NCBI GenBank assembly: GCA_963742405.1
Contig: CAVUMB010000006.1
Span: forward strand, 248,001-312,000
Direction: 5' to 3'
DNA: 64,000 bases
Origin: JAGVSR01 sp963742405
GTDB lineage: Bacteria > Pseudomonadota > Alphaproteobacteria > Rhizobiales > Hyphomicrobiaceae
Below, in pieces: positions 9,860-18,502 of this stretch. Below the pieces are notes generated by a model, which had not been told where the DNA came from, searched no databases, and saw only the letters and a program-made list of their open reading frames with translations. Every line of letters starts with the position of its first letter. Position 1 is the stretch's first letter. The translations under genes and the position numbers were made by a program.

Positions 9860-11341
9860 ATGGAGGCGGAGCTTCCAGGTGTCGAAGTTATCGTCGTTGC
9901 GAACCGGGAACCATACATCCACAACCTCGGAACTGACGGCATAGAACTACAAACACCAGCAAGCGGACTCGTGTCGGCTGTCGAGCCGATCATGCGCGCT
10001 TGCCGTGGAACTTGGATCGCGCACGGCAGCGGATCGGCGGACCGTGATACCGTCGACAAAAACGACCGGATCGCAGTGCCACCGGACAGGCCGGAGTACA
10101 CCCTCCGACGGATCTGGATTACAGAAGCGGAACAAGACGGGTACTACTACGGACTTGCGAACGAAGGGCTTTGGCCATTGTGTCATATTGCCTTTACGCG
10201 CCCCACATTCCGTACGTCGGACTGGCAGACATACCGGACAATCAATGAGCGTTTCGCCGATGCCGTTGTGCGGGAAGCTCGTACGGCTTCGCCTATCGTG
10301 TTGGTGCAGGACTACCACTTCGCACTGCTGCCACGCATGATACGGGAACGGCTGCCAAACGCGACAATCATCGCGTTCTGGCATATCCCCTGGCCCAACT
10401 CGGAGACGTTCGGCATCTTCCCTTGGAAGGAAGAACTCATTCACGGTCTGCTCGGCAGTACGATTATCGGATTCCACACGCAGTTTCACTGCAACAACTT
10501 TCTGGAAACAGTCGATCGCTTCGTCGAGAGCCGGATCGATCGGGAACATGAAGCCGTTGTTTTAGGTGGACACGAGACGTTCGTTAGGCCCTATCCGATC
10601 TCGATCGAGTGGCCGCCCGCCGGTCTCAAGGACCAGCCTCCGATTGCACAGTGCCGAGCTAACGTGCGCAGACGGCTCGGCCTCTCAGAGGACTGTAAGA
10701 TCGCTGTGGGTATCGAGCGGTTCGACTATACCAAAGGCGTTCTCGACCGACTGCGCGGCGTCGACAGCCTTTTGACTGCGCATCCGGAATGGGTTGGTCG
10801 CTTTACTCTCGTACAGGCGGCTGCGCCGACACGGAGCAAGCTACCGGCCTATCGCGGACTACAAGAAGAAGCGATTGCGCTGGCCGACGAGATCAACAAT
10901 AAATACGCTACAGTCGATCAGAAGCCGATCATTTTGGCGATCCGGCACCACGAGCCCAGAGAAGTCTTCGAACTCTTCCGCGCAGCGGATGCGTGTATCG
11001 TCTCCAGCCTGCACGATGGCATGAACTTGGTCGCGAAAGAGTTTGTGGCGGCCCGAGATGACGAGATGGGAGTGCTTCTTCTATCGAGCTTTGCCGGAGC
11101 GTCGCGAGAACTGTCCGAAGCGGTCATCATAAATCCCTATGACGCGCAGAGCCTGGGCGAGGCGCTGCTCCAAGCCTTAACGATGCCGGAGTCCGAACAA
11201 CGCGAGCGGATGATATTGATGCGCGAACAAGTTCGGTCGCGGAACGTGTACCGTTGGGCAGGACAAATGTTGCTGGATGCGAGTCGCATCCGAAAGAAGC
11301 AGCGCATTCTGCAGATTGCAGGAAAGACAACATCCGAATAG
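9860..11341 (+). CDS. otsA: Trehalose-6-phosphate synthase catalytic domain (GT20)
   Basis: 493 residues covering a complete GT20 domain: VVANREPYIH, the donor/acceptor loop HGSGSADRDT, VQDYHFALLP, FWHIPWPNSETFGI, YPISIEWPP, GIERFDYTKGVLDRL and the SLHDGMNLVAKEFVAAR signature. The enzyme joins UDP-glucose and glucose 6-phosphate into trehalose 6-phosphate. The ATG at 9860 is the first good start after the broken N-terminal extension; no strong ribosome binding site is seen, so this may be only the intact 3' part of a longer gene. It is divergent from the otsB-GH15-glk set. Catalytic residues look intact, so a shortened soluble enzyme is possible. Confidence 0.85.
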   Translation: MEAELPGVEVIVVANREPYIHNLGTDGIELQTPASGLVSAVEPIMRACRGTWIAHGSGSADRDTVDKNDRIAVPPDRPEYTLRRIWITEAEQDGYYYGLANEGLWPLCHIAFTRPTFRTSDWQTYRTINERFADAVVREARTASPIVLVQDYHFALLPRMIRERLPNATIIAFWHIPWPNSETFGIFPWKEELIHGLLGSTIIGFHTQFHCNNFLETVDRFVESRIDREHEAVVLGGHETFVRPYPISIEWPPAGLKDQPPIAQCRANVRRRLGLSEDCKIAVGIERFDYTKGVLDRLRGVDSLLTAHPEWVGRFTLVQAAAPTRSKLPAYRGLQEEAIALADEINNKYATVDQKPIILAIRHHEPREVFELFRAADACIVSSLHDGMNLVAKEFVAARDDEMGVLLLSSFAGASRELSEAVIINPYDAQSLGEALLQALTMPESEQRERMILMREQVRSRNVYRWAGQMLLDASRIRKKQRILQIAGKTTSE

Positions 11342-11733
11342 TTAAAGTGCGATCTTATTTTTCGAGCGCAGTGCTGGCACACGGCCCGTCCCGCATTGGA
11401 CGGCAACTTGATCGTCGTCATCGGTGCAGCTTTTCTGCGCACTTTTCGAGATCGAAAAGCAGATAAGGCTTGGACTGCGCGGTTAGGAATTCGGAAATCG
11501 TTTCGGGTTGCCGTGTTTTGGAAGCTAAGCGGGACGGTCAGAATTCCCGACCGGCTACTTCCGATGCCCATTGTCCAGCACTACACTTTGACGCTGCAAT
11601 CGAAAGCAGTCGCGGCGGCGGCGGTGCACAACCCCAAGAGTTGCAGCTTCTCTTGTGGCTCAGATGCCGACCCAAGTTGCCTCACACCCGGCGTTTGCTC
11701 GGGGCCAGAAGCGGCTGAAGTTGATGCCAAGTG
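11342..11733. other. Gap without a supported gene
   Basis: Between otsA and the convergent ATP-grasp gene I see no convincing coding sequence on either strand. The only structure found is the first copy of a 45-base direct repeat near 11662-11706. Confidence 0.6.
11662..11706 (+). repeat. Direct repeat copy 1 flanking the ATP-grasp/peptidase cassette
   Basis: AGATGCCGACCCAAGTTGCC and the following 25 bases recur, with about five differences, at 14049-14093 in the same orientation. The two copies bracket the two-gene cassette at 11734-13805 almost exactly. Confidence 0.75.
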
Positions 11734-12780
11734 TTACATGATCATTCGCTCGGGGTCGTAGCCAATTCCAAAACGAATTAGCCGTTCGATTAGCTCCGGG
11801 TATTCGATGCCCGCGGCCTCCGCCGCGCTTGCGAAGTCCTCGTCCGAGGCTATCTGTGGATTGGGGTTGGCTTCGAGAAGGTAAGCTTCCTCGTCGGACG
11901 TGACGCGGAAATCCAATCGGGCATAGCCGCTAAGGCCAAGCAGCCGGTAAATGTCGCGTGACAGCCTCTGCAGTTTTGCTGCGAGCTTTTCGCTGATTTC
12001 GGCAGGCCCCGTCATCACGCCGGCCTGATCCTGATAGTCTGGATCCCACTTACCTCGACCTGTCGCGATCAAGGGTGATCCCGCAGGTCTATTCTCGACG
12101 AAGAACTCCCATGGAGGCAGCACGGTGACGCGTTCATTGCCCATGATGCTGACGTAGATTTCACGACCATCGATGTATTCCTCGGCGAGAGCCGCCGAAC
12201 TCGCGGTGCGATGTATGAACTCCACCCGCTCCATCAATTTGACGTCGTCGCGCACGATCGAAGCACCCGATATGCCGATTGAGCCCTCTTCCGTCAGCGA
12301 TTTGACGAAAAGCGGAAACCCCAATGTGCTAGGGCGCTTCGTGGTGCGCCCCATCGGGAATATGGCGAACTCCGGCACCTTCATCCCGTCGTAAGCGAGG
12401 ATTTTCTTCGTCAGGGCCTTGTCGCGAGCAATCGTGAGGCCACGAGGATTGCAGCCGGTGTAGGGCTGCCGAAGCATCTCCAGAAAACTAACGACGTGCT
12501 GATCGAAATGTCCGACGTGGTTGAACTCCTCGGCGAGATTGAACACGATATCTGGCTTGTGGGCTTCGAGCGCGTCGGTGATTATCCCGAGATCGTTCGA
12601 GATCCCGACCGGAACGAGGGTATGACCGAGCGACTCGATGGCTTGCTTGACATCGTACTCGGTTTTCCGGAGCATTCGTTCCTTGCCGCTGAACTCCGTC
12701 AAGTCTCCGGTCGGTAGCAATCGCTCGTCTACGAGCAGAATGACCGTCAGCTTTTTCTTCGACCTCCTGATCTTGGTCAT
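11734..12780 (-). CDS. ATP-grasp ligase, D-alanine--D-alanine ligase-like
   Basis: 348 residues with an ATP-grasp fold resembling D-Ala-D-Ala ligases: a pre-ATP-grasp domain (DIVFNLAEEFNHVGHFDQHV around residues 78-97), FPLFVKSLTEEGSIGIS (ATP-binding Lys and glycine loop), LAEEYIDGREIYVS, and the Mg-binding C-terminus RLDFRVTSDEEAYLLEANPN. Such enzymes activate a carboxylate as an acyl phosphate and join it to an amine. It overlaps the upstream zinc peptidase gene by four bases (ATGA), so the pair is translationally coupled. It is unlikely to be the housekeeping Ddl because it lies outside a cell-wall cluster and pairs with a peptidase; a peptide or amino-acid ligase of unknown substrate is the safer call. 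Confidence 0.85.
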   Translation of the reverse strand: MTKIRRSKKKLTVILLVDERLLPTGDLTEFSGKERMLRKTEYDVKQAIESLGHTLVPVGISNDLGIITDALEAHKPDIVFNLAEEFNHVGHFDQHVVSFLEMLRQPYTGCNPRGLTIARDKALTKKILAYDGMKVPEFAIFPMGRTTKRPSTLGFPLFVKSLTEEGSIGISGASIVRDDVKLMERVEFIHRTASSAALAEEYIDGREIYVSIMGNERVTVLPPWEFFVENRPAGSPLIATGRGKWDPDYQDQAGVMTGPAEISEKLAAKLQRLSRDIYRLLGLSGYARLDFRVTSDEEAYLLEANPNPQIASDEDFASAAEAAGIEYPELIERLIRFGIGYDPERMIM

Positions 12781-13805
12781 AGCGGAAGTCTCGGGCTGTT
12801 CCGAATGATCGAAACGGTCGCGCGGGAAACGAGCCGCGATACCTTTTTGACCGTTTCCGCCTTTGACCGCGTTTGTCTCAGCTTCAATATCCGCGCTCGA
12901 TGCACGAGCTGCCGCAACACCTGATCGACGACGTAGGCAGGAACTCCGAGTGGTTTCGCTATGCGCCTCCTGAGGCGCGTCCTGTATTCCGCCAGCAGGG
13001 CCGCTGCCGACATCTGCCCGCGCACGCGACTTCCCCTGCCGCTCTCCTCAAAGATCCGCTGCAACGCGCCATCAAACTCGTCTTCGGCATCGATAGCGTA
13101 GAAATCGCGCTTTTCATCATAGTGTTCCCGCAGCGTTCGCGTGGAATCCCGCAACTCGTTCGCAATCCGCCTCGGCTTTATCTCGGGCTCGACGTCGCGG
13201 AGATTGCGCATCCACGTGTCGACCGCGCTCAGTTTCTCATAGGCTGGCCAATCGCGGTACTTTCGGCGCCAGCCGTTCTCGGAGCGAAGCCACACGGCGA
13301 ATGTCTCTGCAAAATCCTCGACCGGATGCGATTGCGCATACCAAGCGTTTAGATGCTGCACAAAATCGCGGCTGTCCGAATCCGCAACGTAGTCCGTCGG
13401 ATAAGCGCGTTGTGGCGAACCGAACACCTTGCGGTATTCGCGCATTTTGCGCAGCTGAAACGCCTCATCCACGGCGTGTCCGGTTTCATGCCTTAGGATG
13501 CTAAGCGCTTCATCCAGCGACGCACCTTCGGCTTCCAGCATCATCTTGCGCTCGAGACGGATCAGTCGCGGATGAAGGAGATAGAATGGGACGGCGAATC
13601 CAACGACCTCATCGGGATTGTACCATTGTTCGGAGATCCAGAGGGTCGGCCGGAAGCGAATGCCGCGCGCCGTTAGCTCATCGAACACCGAGTAGGCCCG
13701 CTGCTCGATCACGGATCCCTTGAGACGTAGCGGCAAGTCGCAGAACCGCAGTCTCAGCAGTTCGCTATCCGCCATATCTTCTAGACGCGACGCTCTCGTG
13801 GTCAT
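12777..13805 (-). CDS. Putative zinc-binding metallopeptidase
   Basis: 342 residues from the ATG at 13805 (the frame also has an upstream TTG at 13862; the best ribosome-binding context, TTTTGGAT, favours 13805, moderately). The zinc motif HETGH lies at residues 106-110, with a downstream HPVEDFAETFAVWL helix that could supply the third ligand. A region of about 110 residues precedes it, and the C-terminal 120 residues are basic and helical. There is no signal peptide, so a cytoplasmic protease is likely. It overlaps the ATP-grasp gene by ATGA, suggesting the two act on the same peptide, for example a protease plus ligase. Substrate unknown. Confidence 0.8.
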   Translation of the reverse strand: MTTRASRLEDMADSELLRLRFCDLPLRLKGSVIEQRAYSVFDELTARGIRFRPTLWISEQWYNPDEVVGFAVPFYLLHPRLIRLERKMMLEAEGASLDEALSILRHETGHAVDEAFQLRKMREYRKVFGSPQRAYPTDYVADSDSRDFVQHLNAWYAQSHPVEDFAETFAVWLRSENGWRRKYRDWPAYEKLSAVDTWMRNLRDVEPEIKPRRIANELRDSTRTLREHYDEKRDFYAIDAEDEFDGALQRIFEESGRGSRVRGQMSAAALLAEYRTRLRRRIAKPLGVPAYVVDQVLRQLVHRARILKLRQTRSKAETVKKVSRLVSRATVSIIRNSPRLPL

Positions 13806-13922
13806 ACTGATCCAAAAAATGGCTGTGTTCGCCAGGGCGATCACAGAAGCTGCACGCCTCAAAAGCGTTTAACGCACGAACACATACCCGCAACGAAAAA
13901 TGATGCGGAGAACGCTTATAAA

Positions 13923-13936
13923 TTGATTTGTTTCAA
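13923..13936. promoter_or_regulatory. FNR/FixK-like box upstream of the metallopeptidase gene
   Basis: TTGATTTGTTTCAA fits TTGA-N6-TCAA and sits in an AT-rich stretch about 118 bases before the minus-strand peptidase start. The gap 13806-14184 otherwise contains only the second copy of the 45-base direct repeat. Confidence 0.4.
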
Positions 13937-14048
13937 TATTTTAGTCTTTATTGGCCTCAGCCGGGTCGCGCCGACCGTGTGCGCGAACTCTGCGATGTCG
14001 GAGCCGCCAGCAAAATAGCCTGCCGGGTGATGGTGTCCGCTCGGGTTT

Positions 14049-14093
14049 AGATGCCGACCCAAGCTGCCTCACAGCCGGCGTCTGCTCGGGCCA
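14049..14093 (+). repeat. Direct repeat copy 2 flanking the ATP-grasp/peptidase cassette
   Basis: Same orientation as 11662-11706, about 40 of 45 bases identical by eye, including AGATGCCGACCCAAG and CTGCTCGGG-type ends. It could be a target-site or recombination footprint, or two remnants of the same larger sequence. Confidence 0.75.
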
Positions 14094-14184
14094 CTAGCGG
14101 AATTGCATCGGAGATAGTCGGTCACTCCCAAATAGCTATTAGCAGCTTAGCAGCGCTCACATTCTGCGATTGGAATACTGCTGA

Positions 14185-14454
14185 TTACGGCGAAGGCATC
14201 GTGCCTTTCCCTTTTCCTGGTCCAGTCGTATCAAGCGCAGCTTTGCATTCCGGCGACACTTTGTCTTTATTGAGTTCCAAACAAGCGCGAACCTCGCCCT
14301 GTCCGTGCTTCTTATCCGCACAGAACTTTGAAATCTCGACACTGCAGGCAGTTGCCACCGGTCCTTGTTGCGCCTGGGCTGAGCTAAGGGCCATCATGGT
14401 CAGCCCAGTGACAATGATCCGAACCCAATTCTCCGACACGACAGCCTCCGTCAT
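14185..14454 (-). CDS. Small secreted Cys-rich-repeat protein
   Basis: 89 residues: an N-terminal signal peptide (hydrophobic IIVTGLTMMALSS, cleavage probably after AQA) and a mature part with CSVEISKFCADKKHGQGEVR, then CLELNKDKVSPECKAAL. This spacing resembles the cysteine-rich repeat family (PF00839-like) of short periplasmic proteins of unknown role. The ATG at 14454 is chosen because the predicted signal peptide begins shortly after it; the ribosome binding site is weak. The gene is divergent from the CoA-disulfide reductase gene, sharing the 220-base gap 14455-14675, and might share its control. Confidence 0.7.
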   Translation of the reverse strand: MTEAVVSENWVRIIVTGLTMMALSSAQAQQGPVATACSVEISKFCADKKHGQGEVRACLELNKDKVSPECKAALDTTGPGKGKGTMPSP

Positions 14455-14675
14455 TAGCCAAAAGCAAATTGTATGACCTATCGATCCTTCTGGCATTGAT
14501 CCTTCGCAACAGTGGCACCTTCAACCGATTTAAACTTGGCTCCGCGCTGACCCGGTTTGCGGGTGGGTTGGGCGGGCGCCAATCGCGATTTTGCGCGATC
14601 TGTGACGTTAGTTCCTGAAAAGTTGGCGCCTTGAGCGCACAAGTAATCTCGAAGACCAACAAGAAGGACGCTCGA

Positions 14676-16310
14676 ATGAAGGTGATGATAATTGGTGGCG
14701 TCGCGGGCGGAGCATCGTGTGCTGCCCGGCTGCGCCGGATCGACGAGAACGCCGAAATCATCATGGTCGAGCGCGGACCGTATGTGTCTTACGCGAATTG
14801 CGGCCTGCCATACCATGTCGGGGGTATCATTGAAGACGAAGCGAGCCTGCTCATTGCCAATCCGCAGTTGTTCCGTGACCAGTTCGCCATCGAGGTACGA
14901 ACAAATACGGAAGCTGTCTCCATCGACGCGAAAGGGAAGACGGTAGCCCTGCGCGACGTCGCGACGGGGGCGATAAAGTTGGAAAGCTACGACAAACTCG
15001 TACTCTCTCCCGGTGCAGTTTCCATCAAGCCGCCGATTCCGGGCATCGATCATCCGGGTATTTTCCATGTTCGCACTGTCCCGGATGCCCGCGCGATCCG
15101 CGCTTGGATGGCCACCAATTCAAAGGGTAAGCGCGCCGTCGTGGTCGGCGGCGGGTTCATTGGCCTGGAGATGGTTGAAAATCTGGTCCACCAGGGCTTC
15201 GACATCGCTTTGCTGGAACTTGGGGATCAAATCCTGGCGCCGCTCGATGTCGAGCAAGCCCGCGCGGTGGAGGACGTTCTGCGTCGTAACGGCGTCACCA
15301 TAGCACTCGGCGAGGCTGTTACTGGCTTTGCCGAACGGGCCGCCGGCGAGATTGCCGTGCAAACCAAATCCGGCACAACATATACGGCCAATGTCGTCAT
15401 ACTCGCGCTCGGCGTCCGCCCCGACACCGAGTTGGCCAAGTCCGCGGGTCTCACATTGGGTGAGCGCGGCGGTATCAAGGTCGATGCGCAAATGCGCACG
15501 AACAATCCTGACATCTACGCTGTGGGCGACGCAGTCGAAGTTCGCGACGTTGTCACCGGCACAGATACCCTGTTGGCGCTCGCTGGTCCGGCCAATCGCC
15601 AGGGCCGCATCGCCGCCGACGCGATCTTGGGCCGCCCGTCACGTTTTCGCGGCGTGCAAGGCACTGCCATTATCGGCCTATTCGGCACCACGGTCGCCTG
15701 GACCGGCGCCAGCGAGAAGACGCTGCTTCGCCTCGGCCGAGATGACTTCGAGATGATCTACCTCTACCCCAATCACCACGCCCGTTATTACCCTGGTGCC
15801 AAGACCATCGCCATGAAGCTTATCTTCGCCAAAGCCGACGGCCGCATTCTTGGCGCTCAGGCCTTCGGTGAGGCAGGCGTTGACCGGCGCATTGATGTCA
15901 TCTCCACCCTCATCCAAAAGGGCGGCACGGTCTATGATCTTGAGGAAGCTGAACTCTGCTATGCGCCCCAATTCGGCAGCGCAAAGGATGCTGCTAACTT
16001 TGCCGGAATGATCGCCGCCAATGTGCTGCGCCACGACATGCCAGTCGCGCACTGGAGCGCAGGCAATACAAGCCTCCTTCTCGACGTTCGCGAACCCGTC
16101 GAGATCGAAGCTTACGCTGTGCCTGATGCAATCCAAATTCCACTAAAGCAACTTCGTGCGCGCTTGTCCGAGTTGCCACGGGATCGCGAGATCGCTGTCA
16201 TCTGCCGTTCCGGCCAGCGAGCATATATCGCTACGCGAATCCTTTTGCAGAATGGTTTCTCTGCCAAAACGTTGTCCGGTGGCGTCCTCGCCATTCAGAA
16301 AATCATATAG
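14676..16310 (+). CDS. CoA-disulfide reductase-like FAD oxidoreductase with C-terminal rhodanese domain
   Basis: 544 residues. The start at 14676 has AGAAGGA upstream. The N-terminal Rossmann motif GGVAGGASCAARLRR binds FAD, and the single redox cysteine C42 lies in SYANCGLPYHVGG, the signature of CoA-disulfide/persulfide reductases. A second NAD(P)H-binding motif (VVGGGFIGLEM) is near residue 155, and the dimerisation domain follows. The C-terminal 95 residues are a rhodanese domain with active loop CRSGQR (C510). CoADR-rhodanese fusions reduce CoA persulfides or polysulfides and handle sulfane sulfur. With the following Crp/Fnr regulator and YgaP-like protein it suggests a reactive-sulfur response. 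Intact. Confidence 0.92.
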   Translation: MKVMIIGGVAGGASCAARLRRIDENAEIIMVERGPYVSYANCGLPYHVGGIIEDEASLLIANPQLFRDQFAIEVRTNTEAVSIDAKGKTVALRDVATGAIKLESYDKLVLSPGAVSIKPPIPGIDHPGIFHVRTVPDARAIRAWMATNSKGKRAVVVGGGFIGLEMVENLVHQGFDIALLELGDQILAPLDVEQARAVEDVLRRNGVTIALGEAVTGFAERAAGEIAVQTKSGTTYTANVVILALGVRPDTELAKSAGLTLGERGGIKVDAQMRTNNPDIYAVGDAVEVRDVVTGTDTLLALAGPANRQGRIAADAILGRPSRFRGVQGTAIIGLFGTTVAWTGASEKTLLRLGRDDFEMIYLYPNHHARYYPGAKTIAMKLIFAKADGRILGAQAFGEAGVDRRIDVISTLIQKGGTVYDLEEAELCYAPQFGSAKDAANFAGMIAANVLRHDMPVAHWSAGNTSLLLDVREPVEIEAYAVPDAIQIPLKQLRARLSELPRDREIAVICRSGQRAYIATRILLQNGFSAKTLSGGVLAIQKII

Positions 16311-16311
16311 C

Positions 16312-16329
16312 CGCGCGTTCCAACGCGCG
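16312..16329. terminator. Hairpin directly after the CoADR-rhodanese gene
   Basis: CGCGCGTT / CC / AACGCGCG is an 8-bp perfect inverted repeat beginning two bases after the stop codon. There is no clear T-run, so intrinsic termination is only possible, not certain. Confidence 0.45.
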
Positions 16330-16418
16330 TTCATGCGGCCCGACCTAAGTCCAAAGTATGCACTTGCGCACGCGGGGCGATAGTTGTCTTGTCGCTACCA
16401 AAGTCAATTTGGACAACA

Positions 16419-17084
16419 ATGAAATCAACCAACTGGATCGCCGCATTTCCTGGACTGCAAAAGCTCAGCCCTGAGCTTCTCAAGTCACTTGCTGACACGG
16501 GCGAAGTCGTCGATCTCCCGGCGGGAACACAAATTTTCGGACCCGGCAGAGTGCCAGAGGCTTATCTCTTGTTGCTGGACGGCGTGGTGCGGGTCCAACA
16601 AATTTCAGATTCTGGACGGGAAATCGTACTTTACCGCGTATCGGCCGGAGAAAGCTGCGCCCTGACGACCGCATGCCTCATGGGTTATGAAGAGTACCAC
16701 GCAGAAGGAGTTGCCGAAACTGACGCAAAAGCCGTCGCCATTCCGCGCCGGACATTCGACGACCTGATTGCACGGTCTGAGGCCTTCCGCCGTTTTGTGT
16801 TCACCGCGTTCAGTGTGCGCATTACAAACTTGCTGCGTGTGATCGAGGATGTCGCGTTTTCCAGAATTGAAGTTCGGCTTGCTCAGCGGTTGCTCGAACT
16901 CGGCGGCGCAAGGGGACATGTCGATATCACCCACCAACAACTTGCAGCAGAGTTGGGGACCGCGCGCGAAGTGATTAGTCGGCAATTAAACGAGTTCCAG
17001 CGCCGCGGCGCGATCTCCACTTCCCGCGGTGCGATCGACATCGTGGACGCCAATCAACTTAAGCGATTGTTTTCTCTATCCTGA
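16419..17084 (+). CDS. Crp/Fnr family transcriptional regulator with two-cysteine sensor motif
   Basis: 221 residues: an N-terminal cyclic-nucleotide-binding-like beta-roll, a dimerisation helix, and a C-terminal winged helix with recognition segment LGTAREVISRQLNEFQRRG. The N-terminal FNR iron-sulfur cysteine cluster is absent. Instead C80 and C86 occur in ESCALTTACLMG. Regulators with this SCALTTxCL signature recur beside sulfur-handling genes, so thiol/persulfide or redox sensing through the cysteine pair is an inference. The ATG at 16419 is preferred over the upstream TTG at 16389. Its likely targets are the adjacent CoADR, YgaP-like and RND genes. Confidence 0.88.
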   Translation: MKSTNWIAAFPGLQKLSPELLKSLADTGEVVDLPAGTQIFGPGRVPEAYLLLLDGVVRVQQISDSGREIVLYRVSAGESCALTTACLMGYEEYHAEGVAETDAKAVAIPRRTFDDLIARSEAFRRFVFTAFSVRITNLLRVIEDVAFSRIEVRLAQRLLELGGARGHVDITHQQLAAELGTAREVISRQLNEFQRRGAISTSRGAIDIVDANQLKRLFSLS

Positions 17085-17163
17085 TGGGAACTGTGACTCT
17101 AGTTACCGACGCCGGGAGCCGCGGGTGCTATCGACGGCACACATCAGACCATGGAGGCTGGAG

Positions 17164-17358
17164 ATGTCGACAAATGTCGGATCTATTGATCGCACGCTGC
17201 GAATTGTCGTTGGGTTGGGGCTGCTGAGCCTCGTTTTCGTCGGTCCTCAAACCCCATGGGGCCTCTTCGGGCTGGTGCCTCTGCTGACCGGACTGATGGG
17301 AGTTTGCCCGGCCTATAGCCTGATCGGGATGAATACCTGCTCTCGCAAGCCGTCCTAA
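17164..17358 (+). CDS. YgaP-like transmembrane protein (DUF2892)
   Basis: 64 residues, ATG at 17164 preceded by GGAGGCTGGAG. Two membrane segments (about residues 12-30 and 32-50) with the family features SIDRTLRIVVGLGLL and GLVPLLTGLMGVCPAY, ending near LIGMNTC. In YgaP the same two-helix domain is fused to rhodanese; here it stands alone two genes after a rhodanese fusion, consistent with a shared role in sulfane-sulfur or sulfide handling at the inner membrane. The conserved cysteines in GVCPAY and NTC are retained. Confidence 0.88.
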   Translation: MSTNVGSIDRTLRIVVGLGLLSLVFVGPQTPWGLFGLVPLLTGLMGVCPAYSLIGMNTCSRKPS

Positions 17359-17458
17359 CGCTTATCCGCACCAATCCTTGTCAACCTTCCAAAACCCGGC
17401 GGCGGGCGCACGTTACTTCGTGCGGATGTGACCTGTCCTATGCTCCGGAGCTCCAGCG

Positions 17459-18502
17459 ATGTCGCCGATACACTCAGGTTTTCAGAAAATCTGGCTTCTC
17501 CTCCTCCTCGTCAGTATGCCGGTCCGAGTCTTGGGTGAAGAAGCCGGTCGTTCTGCCGGTCCGGCGAACACTGCCTATACTGTGCAGCAGGATCAGATCG
17601 ACGATCTGAAAGCGGTGATTGCGACCGTTCGCAGCAAGAAGGTCATCGAGGCTCGGGTTCGTACGCCCGGTACGGTCGCCACGATTGCAGTGACCGAGGG
17701 AGCATCCGTTCAAGCCGGCCAGGTTCTCGGCACGGTCGTCGATCCCAAGATCGCGCTTCGTCTCAAGGCCTCGGAATCCCAGATCGTTGCGCTCACCTCG
17801 CGTCTTGTGACCGCCAAATCCGAACTGGACCGGACCGAGGAGCTGGCCAAGCGCGGTGTCGCACCGCAGGCTCGGCTCGATCAGGCACAAACGGCATTCG
17901 ACGTGGCGACTAACGACCTTGCGGCCGCGCGTTCCGAGCGAGATGTCATCTTGAAGCAAGCTGAAGAAGGCGAAGTTCTCGCACCGGCGAGCGGCCGCAT
18001 CTTGCGCGTCCCGGTGACAGACGGAAGCGTCGTGATGGCGGGCGAGAGTATCGCGACGATCGCTGCCAACGAATATCTACTCCGTTTAGAGGTACCGGAG
18101 CGTTTTGCCGAGCATTTGCACGCCGGCGACAACCTAAAGATCGGCCGGCGGGGCCTCAACAATGATGGCGCGGGCATAGCGACGGGGCGAATTGCGCTCG
18201 TCTATCCCGAAATCCAGGCCGGCCGCGTCATTGCCGATGCGGAGGTTCCCGGGCTCGGTGATTATTACGTGGGAGAACGCACCCTCGTTTGGATATCAGC
18301 TGGTCCACGGAAGATCATCAAAATCCCAAGGTCTCTCACATTCATGCGCTACGGGATCGATTACGTCCGGTTGCTGGGAAAAGATGGGCAACCTATCGAC
18401 GTGGTGGTGCAGCTCGGCCAGCCCGTACCGCGAGAGGATGGGACATTCGACGTTGAAGTTTTGGCCGGTCTCACTCCCGGTGATCAGCTCATAAAATCAT
18501 GA
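17459..18502 (+). CDS. RND efflux periplasmic adaptor subunit
   Basis: 347 residues. The N-terminal signal peptide (IWLLLLLVSMPVRVLG) leads to a biotinyl-lipoyl half-motif (VIEARVRTPGTVATIAVTEG), a coiled-coil hairpin rich in Ala/Glu/Arg (about 100-170), the second half-motif (GEVLAPASGRILRVPVTDGS), and beta-barrel and membrane-proximal domains. It bridges the inner-membrane pump and an outer-membrane channel. The stop overlaps the permease start by ATGA. No outer-membrane factor gene lies nearby, so a TolC-like partner must be encoded elsewhere. Confidence 0.92.
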   Translation: MSPIHSGFQKIWLLLLLVSMPVRVLGEEAGRSAGPANTAYTVQQDQIDDLKAVIATVRSKKVIEARVRTPGTVATIAVTEGASVQAGQVLGTVVDPKIALRLKASESQIVALTSRLVTAKSELDRTEELAKRGVAPQARLDQAQTAFDVATNDLAAARSERDVILKQAEEGEVLAPASGRILRVPVTDGSVVMAGESIATIAANEYLLRLEVPERFAEHLHAGDNLKIGRRGLNNDGAGIATGRIALVYPEIQAGRVIADAEVPGLGDYYVGERTLVWISAGPRKIIKIPRSLTFMRYGIDYVRLLGKDGQPIDVVVQLGQPVPREDGTFDVEVLAGLTPGDQLIKS

